64,000 bases of DNA from Pseudolysobacter antarcticus (GTDB lineage Bacteria; Pseudomonadota; Gammaproteobacteria; Xanthomonadales; Rhodanobacteraceae). The translations under genes were made by a program, and so were the position numbers. Positions 30,736 to 38,629 of this stretch are shown here, piece after piece (within the stretch, counting starts at the first letter, position 1; the number at the start of each line of letters is the position of its first letter). The stretch lies in contig NZ_CP035704.1 of assembly GCF_004168365.1 (NCBI RefSeq), positions 3,224,001 through 3,288,000 on the forward strand, given 5' to 3'. The notes below the pieces were generated by a model that saw nothing but the letters and a program-made list of their open reading frames with translations, searched no databases and had not been told where the DNA came from.

Positions 30736-30748
30736 CGGAGATGCGAGT

Positions 30749-31288
30749 ATGAAGAATATCTATGTGCTGTTGCTTAGCAGTGCGTGTGCGTTTGTACCGG
30801 CAGCTGCATTTGCCGTAGGCGGCACATGTGCTGCGCCGGATACGACTACTTTGGTAGGCCCTACTCCGACTGCCAGCGGAACTACTTGCGGCAATGGCAA
30901 TCAAGTTGATGCCTTTTGTGGCGGAGCGCAGGTCGTATCTAACCAACCACAGGTAATTTACCAAATTACTCTCTCAGCACCTGGTACAGGCGGGCGCGCG
31001 ACCAGTATTGCGTTCACAGGTGCCACAGCAAATACGGCCACGTGGCATCCGACGATGTACCTTTATAGCGGCACATGCCTGAATGGTGGCGGTTGCGTGC
31101 AGACCGGCGTTGTAGGTGCAGGCGGTGCGAATATTACCACTGTAGCCGCTGGCACATACTTTTTGGCAGTAGGCGGGTCACAGATTGACGCTACCGATGC
31201 AGCGGGTGGCGCGGCAGCATGTGGCGCTTTCCAGATCGGAGCGAACGGCACTTTGCCAGTTGCTTTGCAAAGCTTCTCCGTACAATAA
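30749..31288 (+). CDS. Secreted protein, PPC-like beta-sandwich
   Basis: This is a 179-residue exported protein. The signal peptide ends AAAFA (MKNIYVLLLSSACAFVPAAAFA). The mature part has six cysteines or so, and segments TWHPTMYLYSGTC and VAAGTYFLAVGGS resemble the bacterial pre-peptidase C-terminal (PPC) beta-sandwich that accompanies secreted proteins. It ends LPVALQSFSVQ, a hydrophobic-aromatic tail. GGAG precedes the ATG. A strong terminator follows the stop. The binding partner or target is unknown. Confidence 0.65.
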   Translation: MKNIYVLLLSSACAFVPAAAFAVGGTCAAPDTTTLVGPTPTASGTTCGNGNQVDAFCGGAQVVSNQPQVIYQITLSAPGTGGRATSIAFTGATANTATWHPTMYLYSGTCLNGGGCVQTGVVGAGGANITTVAAGTYFLAVGGSQIDATDAAGGAAACGAFQIGANGTLPVALQSFSVQ

Positions 31289-31306
31289 GCTAATTGCAAT
31301 TCTCTT

Positions 31307-31340
31307 AAAAAGCCCGCCCGGCAACGGGTGGGCTTTTTTT
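31307..31340 (+). terminator. Strong rho-independent terminator after the PPC-like gene
   Basis: A 9-bp GC-rich stem with one G-T pair (31312-31320 with 31325-31333) encloses a GCAA tetraloop, with flanking A and T runs of five or more bases. It starts 19 bases after the stop and ends only 22 bases before the next gene's ATG. Confidence 0.92.
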
Positions 31341-31362
31341 ATGTTGATGATCCTATGAATTT

Positions 31363-32739
31363 ATGTTGACGACCCTATTAGCAAGTATCGCTGCATTAGC
31401 CACAACGGCTGATTTGCCTCCGCTGACGGTGACACCGTGCGAATTCGGTGAGGTTTATCAGTTTTCCATCGCACGCTGTACGCTTGCGTACACCAATACC
31501 ACTGACAAACCTATCAAGGTACTGAGTGCAAGCGCGCTGCGTTCGGCTGATATTATTCGGCCGGCCGCTACGACGATTGCAGCCAAAAGCACGGCGTACT
31601 TCGAGGTGGAAGTCCACGTTGAAAATGATCTCGGCCGCGCCGAGCATTGGTTCAATGTCACTACCGACAACACAGCTTCCGCCAAGCGTACCAATGTTGC
31701 GCGCGGATTCGTGCAGTCAGTGCTGGATAAACCTGCAGCGAAAATCGATTTCGATGTGACCTCGGCACGCGCTTCCGTGGCGCCAACAAAATCCATTGTA
31801 TTCGAGAGCCATGAAGTGGCGGATTTTCGACTGACCTCGATTATGCAGAAACCCGATTTTCTTGACGTCACCATTGCGGATACAGGAAAAAGCATCAGTG
31901 TGACGCTGAAGCAAAACGCGCCACTGGGCATAATTGATGAATTTGTAAAATTCAGCACCAACTCAAAGCTACAGCCCGGTATATCTGTCGAGGTGAAAGC
32001 GGATGTGCACGGTGATGTCGTACCCGCACAAAATCCATTCGGTCTTGGTCTGATGTTCAAAGGCAACAACAACGAATCTCTGATTCGCTTGACGAGCCAG
32101 TCAGAAAAAGATTTCAGCGTCGATAAAATAGAATTTGATCGTGTGGTGGCAAAAGCCGAGGTCGTGGACTGCAAACCCAAAACGAACGGGTGCAAACTTC
32201 TGCGTCTGCATATTCTGGATGATCAGCCAACCGGTTCAATCGCAGGCCGTGTTGTTCTGCATATCCCCGAATTGAAGCAGAATCTGCCGATCAACTTGCA
32301 AGGCATGTTGTTCAATCAAAACACCGAAATTCGCAATCTCGATAAAAAAACGACCGAGAGCAGCAATGCCGCGACTAGTGCATCGAATGCGCCTGTCGAA
32401 AACAAGCCTATCGACTTGAAACGTGCACTTCATCTTGCCACGAAACCGGCAAGTGTTGCTGCTCCTGAAGGAAATGGACCGCTGCTGAAATGGGCTGTGG
32501 CGCATGAGGATGCAGTGTATGGCTATATCATCTACCGCAGCGAAACTGAAAAGGGACATTATCTTCGAGTAAACAAGGATACGATCCTTGCCATAAACGA
32601 CGAGGACAATGGATCGTCGTACCAATGGCGTGACGCCAGCGCAATTTCTGGCCACGTCTATTGGTATTACATTGGTTTGATTGACTCCAATGGTCTGAAA
32701 AAAGATCTCAGCAGCCCACAAAAGATTCTAGCCAAGTAG
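31363..32739 (+). CDS. Exported protein with Ig-like (DUF1573-like) and fibronectin-like regions
   Basis: This is a 458-residue protein with a short hydrophobic N-terminus lacking basic residues (MLTTLLASIAALATTADL), probably a weak signal peptide. Residues ~20-310 look like repeated beta-sandwich units (TNTTDKPIKVLSASALRSAD resembles DUF1573/ASH-type domains). A Ser/Ala/Asn linker follows, and the last ~90 residues resemble a fibronectin type III module (YGYIIYRSETEKGHYLRVN ... YWYYIGLIDSNG). No catalytic motif is evident; an adhesion or scaffold role is inference. No good ribosome-binding site is seen, and two tiny overlapping ORFs lead into the ATG. Confidence 0.65.
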   Translation: MLTTLLASIAALATTADLPPLTVTPCEFGEVYQFSIARCTLAYTNTTDKPIKVLSASALRSADIIRPAATTIAAKSTAYFEVEVHVENDLGRAEHWFNVTTDNTASAKRTNVARGFVQSVLDKPAAKIDFDVTSARASVAPTKSIVFESHEVADFRLTSIMQKPDFLDVTIADTGKSISVTLKQNAPLGIIDEFVKFSTNSKLQPGISVEVKADVHGDVVPAQNPFGLGLMFKGNNNESLIRLTSQSEKDFSVDKIEFDRVVAKAEVVDCKPKTNGCKLLRLHILDDQPTGSIAGRVVLHIPELKQNLPINLQGMLFNQNTEIRNLDKKTTESSNAATSASNAPVENKPIDLKRALHLATKPASVAAPEGNGPLLKWAVAHEDAVYGYIIYRSETEKGHYLRVNKDTILAINDEDNGSSYQWRDASAISGHVYWYYIGLIDSNGLKKDLSSPQKILAK

Positions 32740-32885
32740 GGAAACTCCGCAGCCAACGCGCACGTCTACACTGGCTATTGAGGTAGTTTCGAGTGTATCA
32801 ACAGCGTACTGCTGCGTTTATTGCAATGGCGCAAACCCTGCGATCTTTCAGGTTAATGTTTACGCTACGTTATAGTTTGGACTGC

Positions 32886-33614
32886 ATGAACTTACCTGCT
32901 TCTTCAATGCAATACTGCCTCGCTGTGATGCCCGCGCGCGACGAGCAAAACACCATTGTTGCGGTGATTGCAGGCGTGCGCAAACATCTGGATTGCACCG
33001 TGCTCGTTGTAAACGATGCCAGCAGCGATGCGACGGTAACGGTCGCCCGCGCAGCCGGTGCGCAGGTGCTGGATCTCGCAGTGAACCTCGGCGCATGGGG
33101 CGCGACTCAGGCGGGTATCCGTTACGCGTTGCGTCATGGCTATGATTGCGTGCTCACGCTCGATGCCGATGGTCAGCACCAGCCCGAAGAACTCCCGGCG
33201 TTGCTGCAAGCGCATCATCAATCAAAAGCGAACGTAACCATCGGCACCTACGCACAACGGCTCAGCATAGCGAAACGCGTGGCATGGCAATATTTTCGCC
33301 TGCTGACCGGGTTGAAGGTGCATGATTTCACCTCGGGCCTGCGAGTCTACGATTTACGCGCCATACAAATTCTCGCGTCGCGCGAGGCGAGTTTGCTCGA
33401 CTACCAGGATATCGGCGTATTGATGCTGCTGCAGAAACGCGGGTTGTTGATTGACGAAGTGCCTACCGTAATGTCACCGCGCCAGTTCGGCGGCTCACGC
33501 GTGTTTGCGTCGTGGCGGCTGGTCGCCCGCTACATGTTGCGCACGACGCTGTTGTGCATCGCGCGCATTGGCAGCCGCGCCGATGCATCGCGCGCGGAGA
33601 AATCGGCGCCATGA
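32886..33614 (+). CDS. Glycosyltransferase family 2
   Basis: This is a 242-residue GT-A enzyme of DPM1/polyprenyl-phosphate type. It has VMPARDEQNTIVAVI, the nucleotide-binding VVNDASSDAT, the DXD-like LTLDADGQHQPEEL, and DFTSGLRVYD. No transmembrane anchor is seen. The start MNLPASSMQYCLAV at 32886 is chosen because a TATAGT lies 10 bases upstream and the residues before it are not conserved. It overlaps the next gene by ATGA, so the trio GT2-DUF2304-GT4 is probably one operon. Confidence 0.88.
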   Translation: MNLPASSMQYCLAVMPARDEQNTIVAVIAGVRKHLDCTVLVVNDASSDATVTVARAAGAQVLDLAVNLGAWGATQAGIRYALRHGYDCVLTLDADGQHQPEELPALLQAHHQSKANVTIGTYAQRLSIAKRVAWQYFRLLTGLKVHDFTSGLRVYDLRAIQILASREASLLDYQDIGVLMLLQKRGLLIDEVPTVMSPRQFGGSRVFASWRLVARYMLRTTLLCIARIGSRADASRAEKSAP

Positions 33615-34021
33615 CCGCGCAACTCACAGCGGCAGTGCTTGGTGTATTACTCGCGGGTACCATCCTGTTTCTGGTGCGCCGCGATCACCTGCACGGCCCT
33701 TACGCGCTGTGGTGGCTTGGCGTAGCAGCGGCGACACTGATTCTTGGCGTGTTCCCTTCGGTGGTGCCATGGCTTGGCGTGATCACCGGCATCAGCTACG
33801 CGCCGGTGGTGCCGATCATCGTCGGCATTTCGATGATCCTGCTGCGCATGCTGCAACTGGATATCGAGCGCTCGCGGCAGGAACGCCAGCTGCGTCGTCT
33901 CGTGCAAAAAATCGCGATCCTCGAAGCCGAGATGAATACCCAGCGAGCCCCATCAAGCATCACTGATCCCGCCATATCGACGCAGTTGCCAGAAGACGGC
34001 GACTGGCATGAAAACGAATAG
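33611..34021 (+). CDS. DUF2304 family membrane protein
   Basis: This is a 136-residue protein with three hydrophobic segments (near 5-25, 33-50 and 57-77) and then an amphipathic coiled-coil-like segment (DIERSRQERQLRRLVQKIAILEAE split over its length) ending in a Pro/acidic tail. DUF2304 proteins commonly accompany GT2 enzymes in glycan loci and may anchor them to the membrane; that function is inference. The ATG overlaps the GT2 stop. Confidence 0.8.
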   Translation: MTAQLTAAVLGVLLAGTILFLVRRDHLHGPYALWWLGVAAATLILGVFPSVVPWLGVITGISYAPVVPIIVGISMILLRMLQLDIERSRQERQLRRLVQKIAILEAEMNTQRAPSSITDPAISTQLPEDGDWHENE

Positions 34022-34036
34022 CTGCCAGCGCCAGTC

Positions 34037-35188
34037 ATGCGCGTATTGCATATCGGCAAGTTTTATCCGCCCTACCCTGGCGGCATAGAAAATTTCAGCG
34101 CAGAACTCGCTGAAACCGTGGTGCAGGATCAGACCGCCACGGCGGTGCTGGCACATACCGCGCCGGGCATTCATCACACGCAGCGTTATATAAAAAACGG
34201 AGTCGATGTGACCTTGGCGGCGTGTCATGGTCAATTCGTCTACGCGCCGATCAGCCCGGCGTTTCCGTGGCTCTTAAGCCGGACGATACTGCGATTCAAA
34301 CCTGATCTGTTGCATCTGCATTTGCCCAACACCTCGGCGTTCTGGGCATTGCTAAGCCCGGCGGCGCGACGCTTGCCGTGGATAATTCACTGGCATTCGG
34401 ATGTACCGCTAGATGCCGCCCAGCGAAAACTGCGCCTGGCGTATCGTTTGTATCGTCCGTGGGAACAGGCACTACTGCAGCGGGCGAAAGCGATCATTGC
34501 AACGTCCAGGCGTTATCTCGATAGCAGCGCCGCGCTGGCGCCGTGGCGCGATAAAACGCGGATCATTCCACTCGGCCTTGGTGCAACTTCGCCGCCCACA
34601 CAAAGCTGCAACTGGCCGGAAAATATCGGGATGGTTGCACCGTTGCGCTTACTCGCCGTCGGACGCCTGGCGTACTACAAAGGCCATGATATTTTGCTGC
34701 ATGCCCTCGCCAAAACGCCCGCAGCAGTATTGCTGCTGGTCGGCAGCGGCGAGCGCAAGGCTGCGCTAAAAAAACTCGCGCAGGATATCGGCATCGCTGC
34801 GCGCGTACGTTTCGCTGGCGCCATCGACGATGCGGAACTCGCAGCAGCCTATGCGAGCGCAGATGTGTTCTGCCTGCCATCGATCGAACGCAGCGAGGCA
34901 TTCGGCCTGGTGCTGCTGGAAGCCATGCGCGCGGGCCTGCCGGTGGTCGCAAGCGCTATTCCCGGCTCAGGCGTGAGCCATGTGGTGCGCGATGGAGAAA
35001 CAGGCTTGCTGGTCACGCCAGGGAATGCCGATGTATTGGCCAGCGCCTTGTCGCGCCTGCAGGAGGATAGCGACTTTCGCATTCGACTCGGTCAAGCCGG
35101 ACGGCAACGCTGGCACGAAGAATTCAGCATGCACGCAGTTGCGACGCAAACTCAGAAACTGTATCGAACGTTGCTAGGTTTGGATTAA
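34037..35188 (+). CDS. Glycosyltransferase family 4 (GT-B)
   Basis: This is a 383-residue cytosolic GT-B enzyme. It begins RVLHIGKFYPPYPGGIENF (acceptor-side glycine-rich motif), then LLHLHLPNTSAFWA and WIIHWHSDV. The donor domain has LLAVGRLAYYKGHDILL and the E-x7-E signature (LPSIERSEAFGLVLLEAMR). Such enzymes use retaining chemistry with UDP- or GDP-sugars. It is 15 bases after DUF2304, completing the small glycan operon. The sugar is unknown. Confidence 0.9.
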   Translation: MRVLHIGKFYPPYPGGIENFSAELAETVVQDQTATAVLAHTAPGIHHTQRYIKNGVDVTLAACHGQFVYAPISPAFPWLLSRTILRFKPDLLHLHLPNTSAFWALLSPAARRLPWIIHWHSDVPLDAAQRKLRLAYRLYRPWEQALLQRAKAIIATSRRYLDSSAALAPWRDKTRIIPLGLGATSPPTQSCNWPENIGMVAPLRLLAVGRLAYYKGHDILLHALAKTPAAVLLLVGSGERKAALKKLAQDIGIAARVRFAGAIDDAELAAAYASADVFCLPSIERSEAFGLVLLEAMRAGLPVVASAIPGSGVSHVVRDGETGLLVTPGNADVLASALSRLQEDSDFRIRLGQAGRQRWHEEFSMHAVATQTQKLYRTLLGLD

Positions 35189-35236
35189 AACGGCTCAGCG
35201 CAATTCCGGGCATTCAAAAGAGATGTATCAAACGCT

Positions 35237-35575
35237 TCACGATTTCCCGAGCAAGGAAAATATCTTCGCCCGAACTTCTGCCAATTCGGCAGTCGAAACT
35301 TTGCCTTTATAGCTGGCCCTGCGTACAACCCAATCCAGACTTTTAACCTGGTCGGCCAATGCCACGCCCAAACGCGTACCTGCAATCAATACTTCAAATG
35401 GATAAGCTTTCACCTGCGTGGTCATTGGGCAGCAGAGCATCAGCCCCGTTTTGCTGTTGTAGAGCGACGGGCTAAGCACCAGTGCCGGTCTGTGCCCCGC
35501 CTGCTCATGGCCGGCTTGCGGATCAAAATGCAGCCATACGATATCGCCCGCGTCAGGCACGTAACGGCGAGCCAT
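35237..35575 (-). CDS. mazF: MazF/PemK-family endoribonuclease toxin
   Basis: This is a 112-residue toxin of the type II MazEF family that cleaves single-stranded RNA at short motifs. It has PDAGDIVWLHFDPQAGHEQ, RPALVLSP and CCPMTTQVKAYPFEV, the typical beta-barrel strands with the conserved basic and Ser/Thr active-site residues. The ATG at 35575 overlaps the antitoxin stop (ATGA), the standard coupled arrangement. A TTG one codon earlier was not chosen. Confidence 0.92.
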   Translation of the reverse strand: MARRYVPDAGDIVWLHFDPQAGHEQAGHRPALVLSPSLYNSKTGLMLCCPMTTQVKAYPFEVLIAGTRLGVALADQVKSLDWVVRRASYKGKVSTAELAEVRAKIFSLLGKS

Positions 35576-35817
35576 CAAAATACTTCATTACCGACGGCGT
35601 TGCCGAAACTGATCTCGGTATGCAGGTTCTCCGGGGTGATATCAGCCAGCAGTTGAGCAAGATCAAATTCGCTCGGGCGTACCGGCTCAATGACAATGCT
35701 GCCGCCTTCCTCGCGAACATCCACGACATCGTCCAGGCTCAAGCTTGCTGCATCCATAATGGCGGCAGGAATGCGGACTGATGCGCTATTCCCCCACTTT
35801 TTTACCAGCACGCGCAT
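35575..35817 (-). CDS. mazE: MazE-family antitoxin (AbrB-type DNA-binding)
   Basis: This 80-residue antitoxin has an N-terminal swapped-hairpin AbrB fold (RVLVKKWGNSASVRIPAAIMD) and an acidic C-terminus that neutralises MazF. AAGGA lies 7 bases before the ATG. It is expected to repress its own promoter in the 112-base upstream gap; no operator repeat was clearly resolved there. Confidence 0.92.
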   Translation of the reverse strand: MRVLVKKWGNSASVRIPAAIMDAASLSLDDVVDVREEGGSIVIEPVRPSEFDLAQLLADITPENLHTEISFGNAVGNEVF

Positions 35818-35929
35818 TTGAATTTCCTTGAACTTTCAATGCTGACACAATATCTCATCGAAAATCGGGTTGCAACAATGTCGATACATCACTTTCACCA
35901 AGAATACCTTCCCGGAGCAAAACTTGCGA

Positions 35930-37345
35930 TCAGGTTGTCGTAGTTTCAGAGACATTTCCCCTGCCCACATCGCGCAACAGCAGCGCCAATAATGTAATCA
36001 CTACCGGCGTGATATGCATGATCAGGCGGTTGGCGCTGGTGAAATCTTCGGCCCAGCGCGAGGCTTCGGTGAAGAAAAACAGCACGAATAAAAACAGCCC
36101 GCACAACAGCAACAAACTACCGAGTAATTGAATGTTTTCGTGGCGCGGAAATTCGCGCCAGCGCAGCACGATAATCAGCGGCGCGAGAAACCACAGCAAG
36201 TGCCAGTTCGGCAGCGAATATAGTGTCGCAAACATTTCGCGACCGACCGAATGCCATTGCAACAACAGCGTGCCCATCGCCGGAATGTCAATTTCGCCCC
36301 ACGCTATTCGCACCAGCCCGAGGCCGGGCAACGGCAGCTCGAATCCGCCAATCGCCAGACCAAAAATGCTGATCAAAAGCGTGGCGACAATCAACCACCA
36401 GCGGGCGCGTAGCGGCAAAACACCGAGGAATGCCATACTGAAAAAACATACCATCCAGACCGTGCCTTCCAGCTTGAGCGCCGGCAGACAAAGTCCCAGG
36501 ACCAATGCGGCGATCAATTGCGCGGGGCGGCGTTGCTGCAGCCATATCAACCACACCAGCACCGCCATGCCAAACAACGCGGCCAGCCACAAATCCGCAT
36601 AACCGGCGAGCGCGACATGCGCGTTCAAAAGCGGCAGCGAGCCAAGCGCGTAGATGGCGATCATGGCGCGCAGCGGCGCAAGGCTCAGTTCGCGAAGTTG
36701 TGCATACGTGGCCAGTAATAATGCGATCCAGATGCCGACCCACGGCAGGTTGACCATCGGTTCGTTCCACTCGCCGGCCGCGCTCGCAAACCATACCTGC
36801 ATCCAGCCCAGCAGCGTTGGGTAATGCCAAGTGACCGTGGTGCGCAACGCGCTGTCCGTCTGCGCCAACCAGACCGATGCCGAGACATATTTTTCGCCAG
36901 ACCCCAGCAGATACCAGCTTTTCGGTTTTACTGCCCAGGCGGCCCACGCATCCCATGGAAATGTCGGTCGCAGCCAGACCTCATCGAGCAAGACGAAGGC
37001 ACGTATCAGCAACAAAACGATGAGGAAGAAAAACAGCGCCCGATGCCACGAACGCAACGGCGCATAGCACGGTAACGTCGCCCTCGTAATGCCGAATTTC
37101 CAACTCCAGGCCCAACCGATTGCCGCGATCAATGCCAGCGCCGGCCCGGCATGTCGCAACGCATGTTGGGTGTCGTCACTGGACAATGCGGCCGTCAATG
37201 TGCCGGCCAACAACATTCCAACCAGATAACCATAACCGACAACACCGGCCCACTGCGCAGAGCTGCGCACGCGACCCAGCGCAATCTGCCACAAGCCCAT
37301 TCCGGCCAGGAGCGGCAACAACCATGCGATCAAAATCTCAAGCAT
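35930..37345 (-). CDS. Polytopic membrane protein of unknown function
   Basis: This is a 471-residue protein with about eleven hydrophobic segments. The first large periplasmic loop carries WLRPTFPWDAWAAWAVKPKS, an aromatic- and acid-rich loop reminiscent of GT-C or O-antigen-polymerase-like proteins. It has no recognised catalytic motif. It follows the 403-residue membrane gene after 72 bases and is likely co-transcribed. A role in surface glycan transfer is a guess from context. Confidence 0.6.
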   Translation of the reverse strand: MLEILIAWLLPLLAGMGLWQIALGRVRSSAQWAGVVGYGYLVGMLLAGTLTAALSSDDTQHALRHAGPALALIAAIGWAWSWKFGITRATLPCYAPLRSWHRALFFFLIVLLLIRAFVLLDEVWLRPTFPWDAWAAWAVKPKSWYLLGSGEKYVSASVWLAQTDSALRTTVTWHYPTLLGWMQVWFASAAGEWNEPMVNLPWVGIWIALLLATYAQLRELSLAPLRAMIAIYALGSLPLLNAHVALAGYADLWLAALFGMAVLVWLIWLQQRRPAQLIAALVLGLCLPALKLEGTVWMVCFFSMAFLGVLPLRARWWLIVATLLISIFGLAIGGFELPLPGLGLVRIAWGEIDIPAMGTLLLQWHSVGREMFATLYSLPNWHLLWFLAPLIIVLRWREFPRHENIQLLGSLLLLCGLFLFVLFFFTEASRWAEDFTSANRLIMHITPVVITLLALLLRDVGRGNVSETTTT

Positions 37346-37417
37346 TTTTTATGCTCCGCAATGCATCGCCCGCGCGAACGCGACCAGCAAAAAAAGGCGC
37401 GCGGCGAAGTCGCACAT

Positions 37418-38629
37418 TCATGGCGTCCCGCTGATGCGATATACGCTGAGCGAGCGTGTTTCCAGTAATGGCATGACGGGATAGCTGAGTTCGCCGATGT
37501 GCAATTGCGCATGAGTCGCATCGTATACAGATTCCTGCACGTGGTAATAAACGACCACGCTACCTTCGGCGAGATGCGTAATCGGCCCGCCATCGATCGG
37601 CGTGTGTCCGAGCAAACCCGCCACCCAGCCTAGCGGTTCGACGTTAGCCGGTAACAGGTGATACACCAGCCGCAACAGTTCGTAGGGCGAATCATCGGCC
37701 ACCAGCACATGGGTATTCGCAGGTTGGGCGTGTAACGCCTCGCGAACGCGCGCGGCGACATCGAGCAGCGGCGCATCGGCAATCATGCGTGAGCGCTCGT
37801 CCCAGGATTTTCCGGCATACATGTCACGCGTCAAACCGTTCTTCCAGAACAATCCACTTTGCCAATTCATATCGAGCAGCAACCACGTCGCTGCGACGCA
37901 GACAAACGCGCCGAGGCCGATCTGCCGACTGCGCCAGCGCAGAATCAGCATCCCGAGTAGAAACGCGATCGCGCTCCATACCGCCAACGCGAGCACCAGC
38001 GAAAATTTGCGCGGCGTATCGATATCGCGCCCGAGCGCATGCACCGAGCGCATGCTCCACGACCAATGCGCAAACCAGTCGGTCAACAATGCCGACACCG
38101 CGCCGTTGGCGGACGGCGACCACAACTCGGCCTGCATCAAGTTGAATGGATGGAAACCCTGCCCTTTGGCCACCAGTTGCGCGGTCGGAAATTCGGCGAA
38201 TCCGACTTCAAGAATGTCACCGCGCCATGCTGGAATCGTGCGCAGGTCATAACTTTTTGTGCCGTTTTCCGGGCGCGGCAGCGCGATCGCATGCACATCG
38301 CCAGGGGTATCGGCGCGACGAAATATCAGCGAGAGTTCGAGAGTGCGCGGAAAATTTTCGAAGCCATAACGCAATACCGGATAGTCATCCGCACCGACGT
38401 GATCGAGCGCGATCGTCTGCACGGCGTTATCGTCATCGCCGACCGATCCAATATTCAACGCATCTTCGTCCTGTGCGCCAGCGCCGGATACCACGCGAAA
38501 ATTCGCTCCGTGCAAGGTGATGCGATGCGCGGGTTGCAATGGCATATGCCACGATGCATCGGCGGCGAAAAAAAGCAGTAATAGCGTGCATGCGAACAAG
38601 GCGAACGCGTAAACACCTGCGCGTATCAC
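37418..38629 (-). CDS. Membrane protein of unknown function
   Basis: This is a 403-residue protein beginning with a GTG (38627-38629) that overlaps the DUF455 gene's stop (GTGA). There is a signal-anchor at residues ~5-24, an extracytoplasmic beta-rich region to about residue 195, two helices near 210-260, then a ~150-residue extracytoplasmic domain (HVLVADDSPYELLRLVYHLL). I do not recognise the family. It is paired with the 471-residue membrane protein downstream. Confidence 0.6.
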   Translation of the reverse strand: MIRAGVYAFALFACTLLLLFFAADASWHMPLQPAHRITLHGANFRVVSGAGAQDEDALNIGSVGDDDNAVQTIALDHVGADDYPVLRYGFENFPRTLELSLIFRRADTPGDVHAIALPRPENGTKSYDLRTIPAWRGDILEVGFAEFPTAQLVAKGQGFHPFNLMQAELWSPSANGAVSALLTDWFAHWSWSMRSVHALGRDIDTPRKFSLVLALAVWSAIAFLLGMLILRWRSRQIGLGAFVCVAATWLLLDMNWQSGLFWKNGLTRDMYAGKSWDERSRMIADAPLLDVAARVREALHAQPANTHVLVADDSPYELLRLVYHLLPANVEPLGWVAGLLGHTPIDGGPITHLAEGSVVVYYHVQESVYDATHAQLHIGELSYPVMPLLETRSLSVYRISGTP

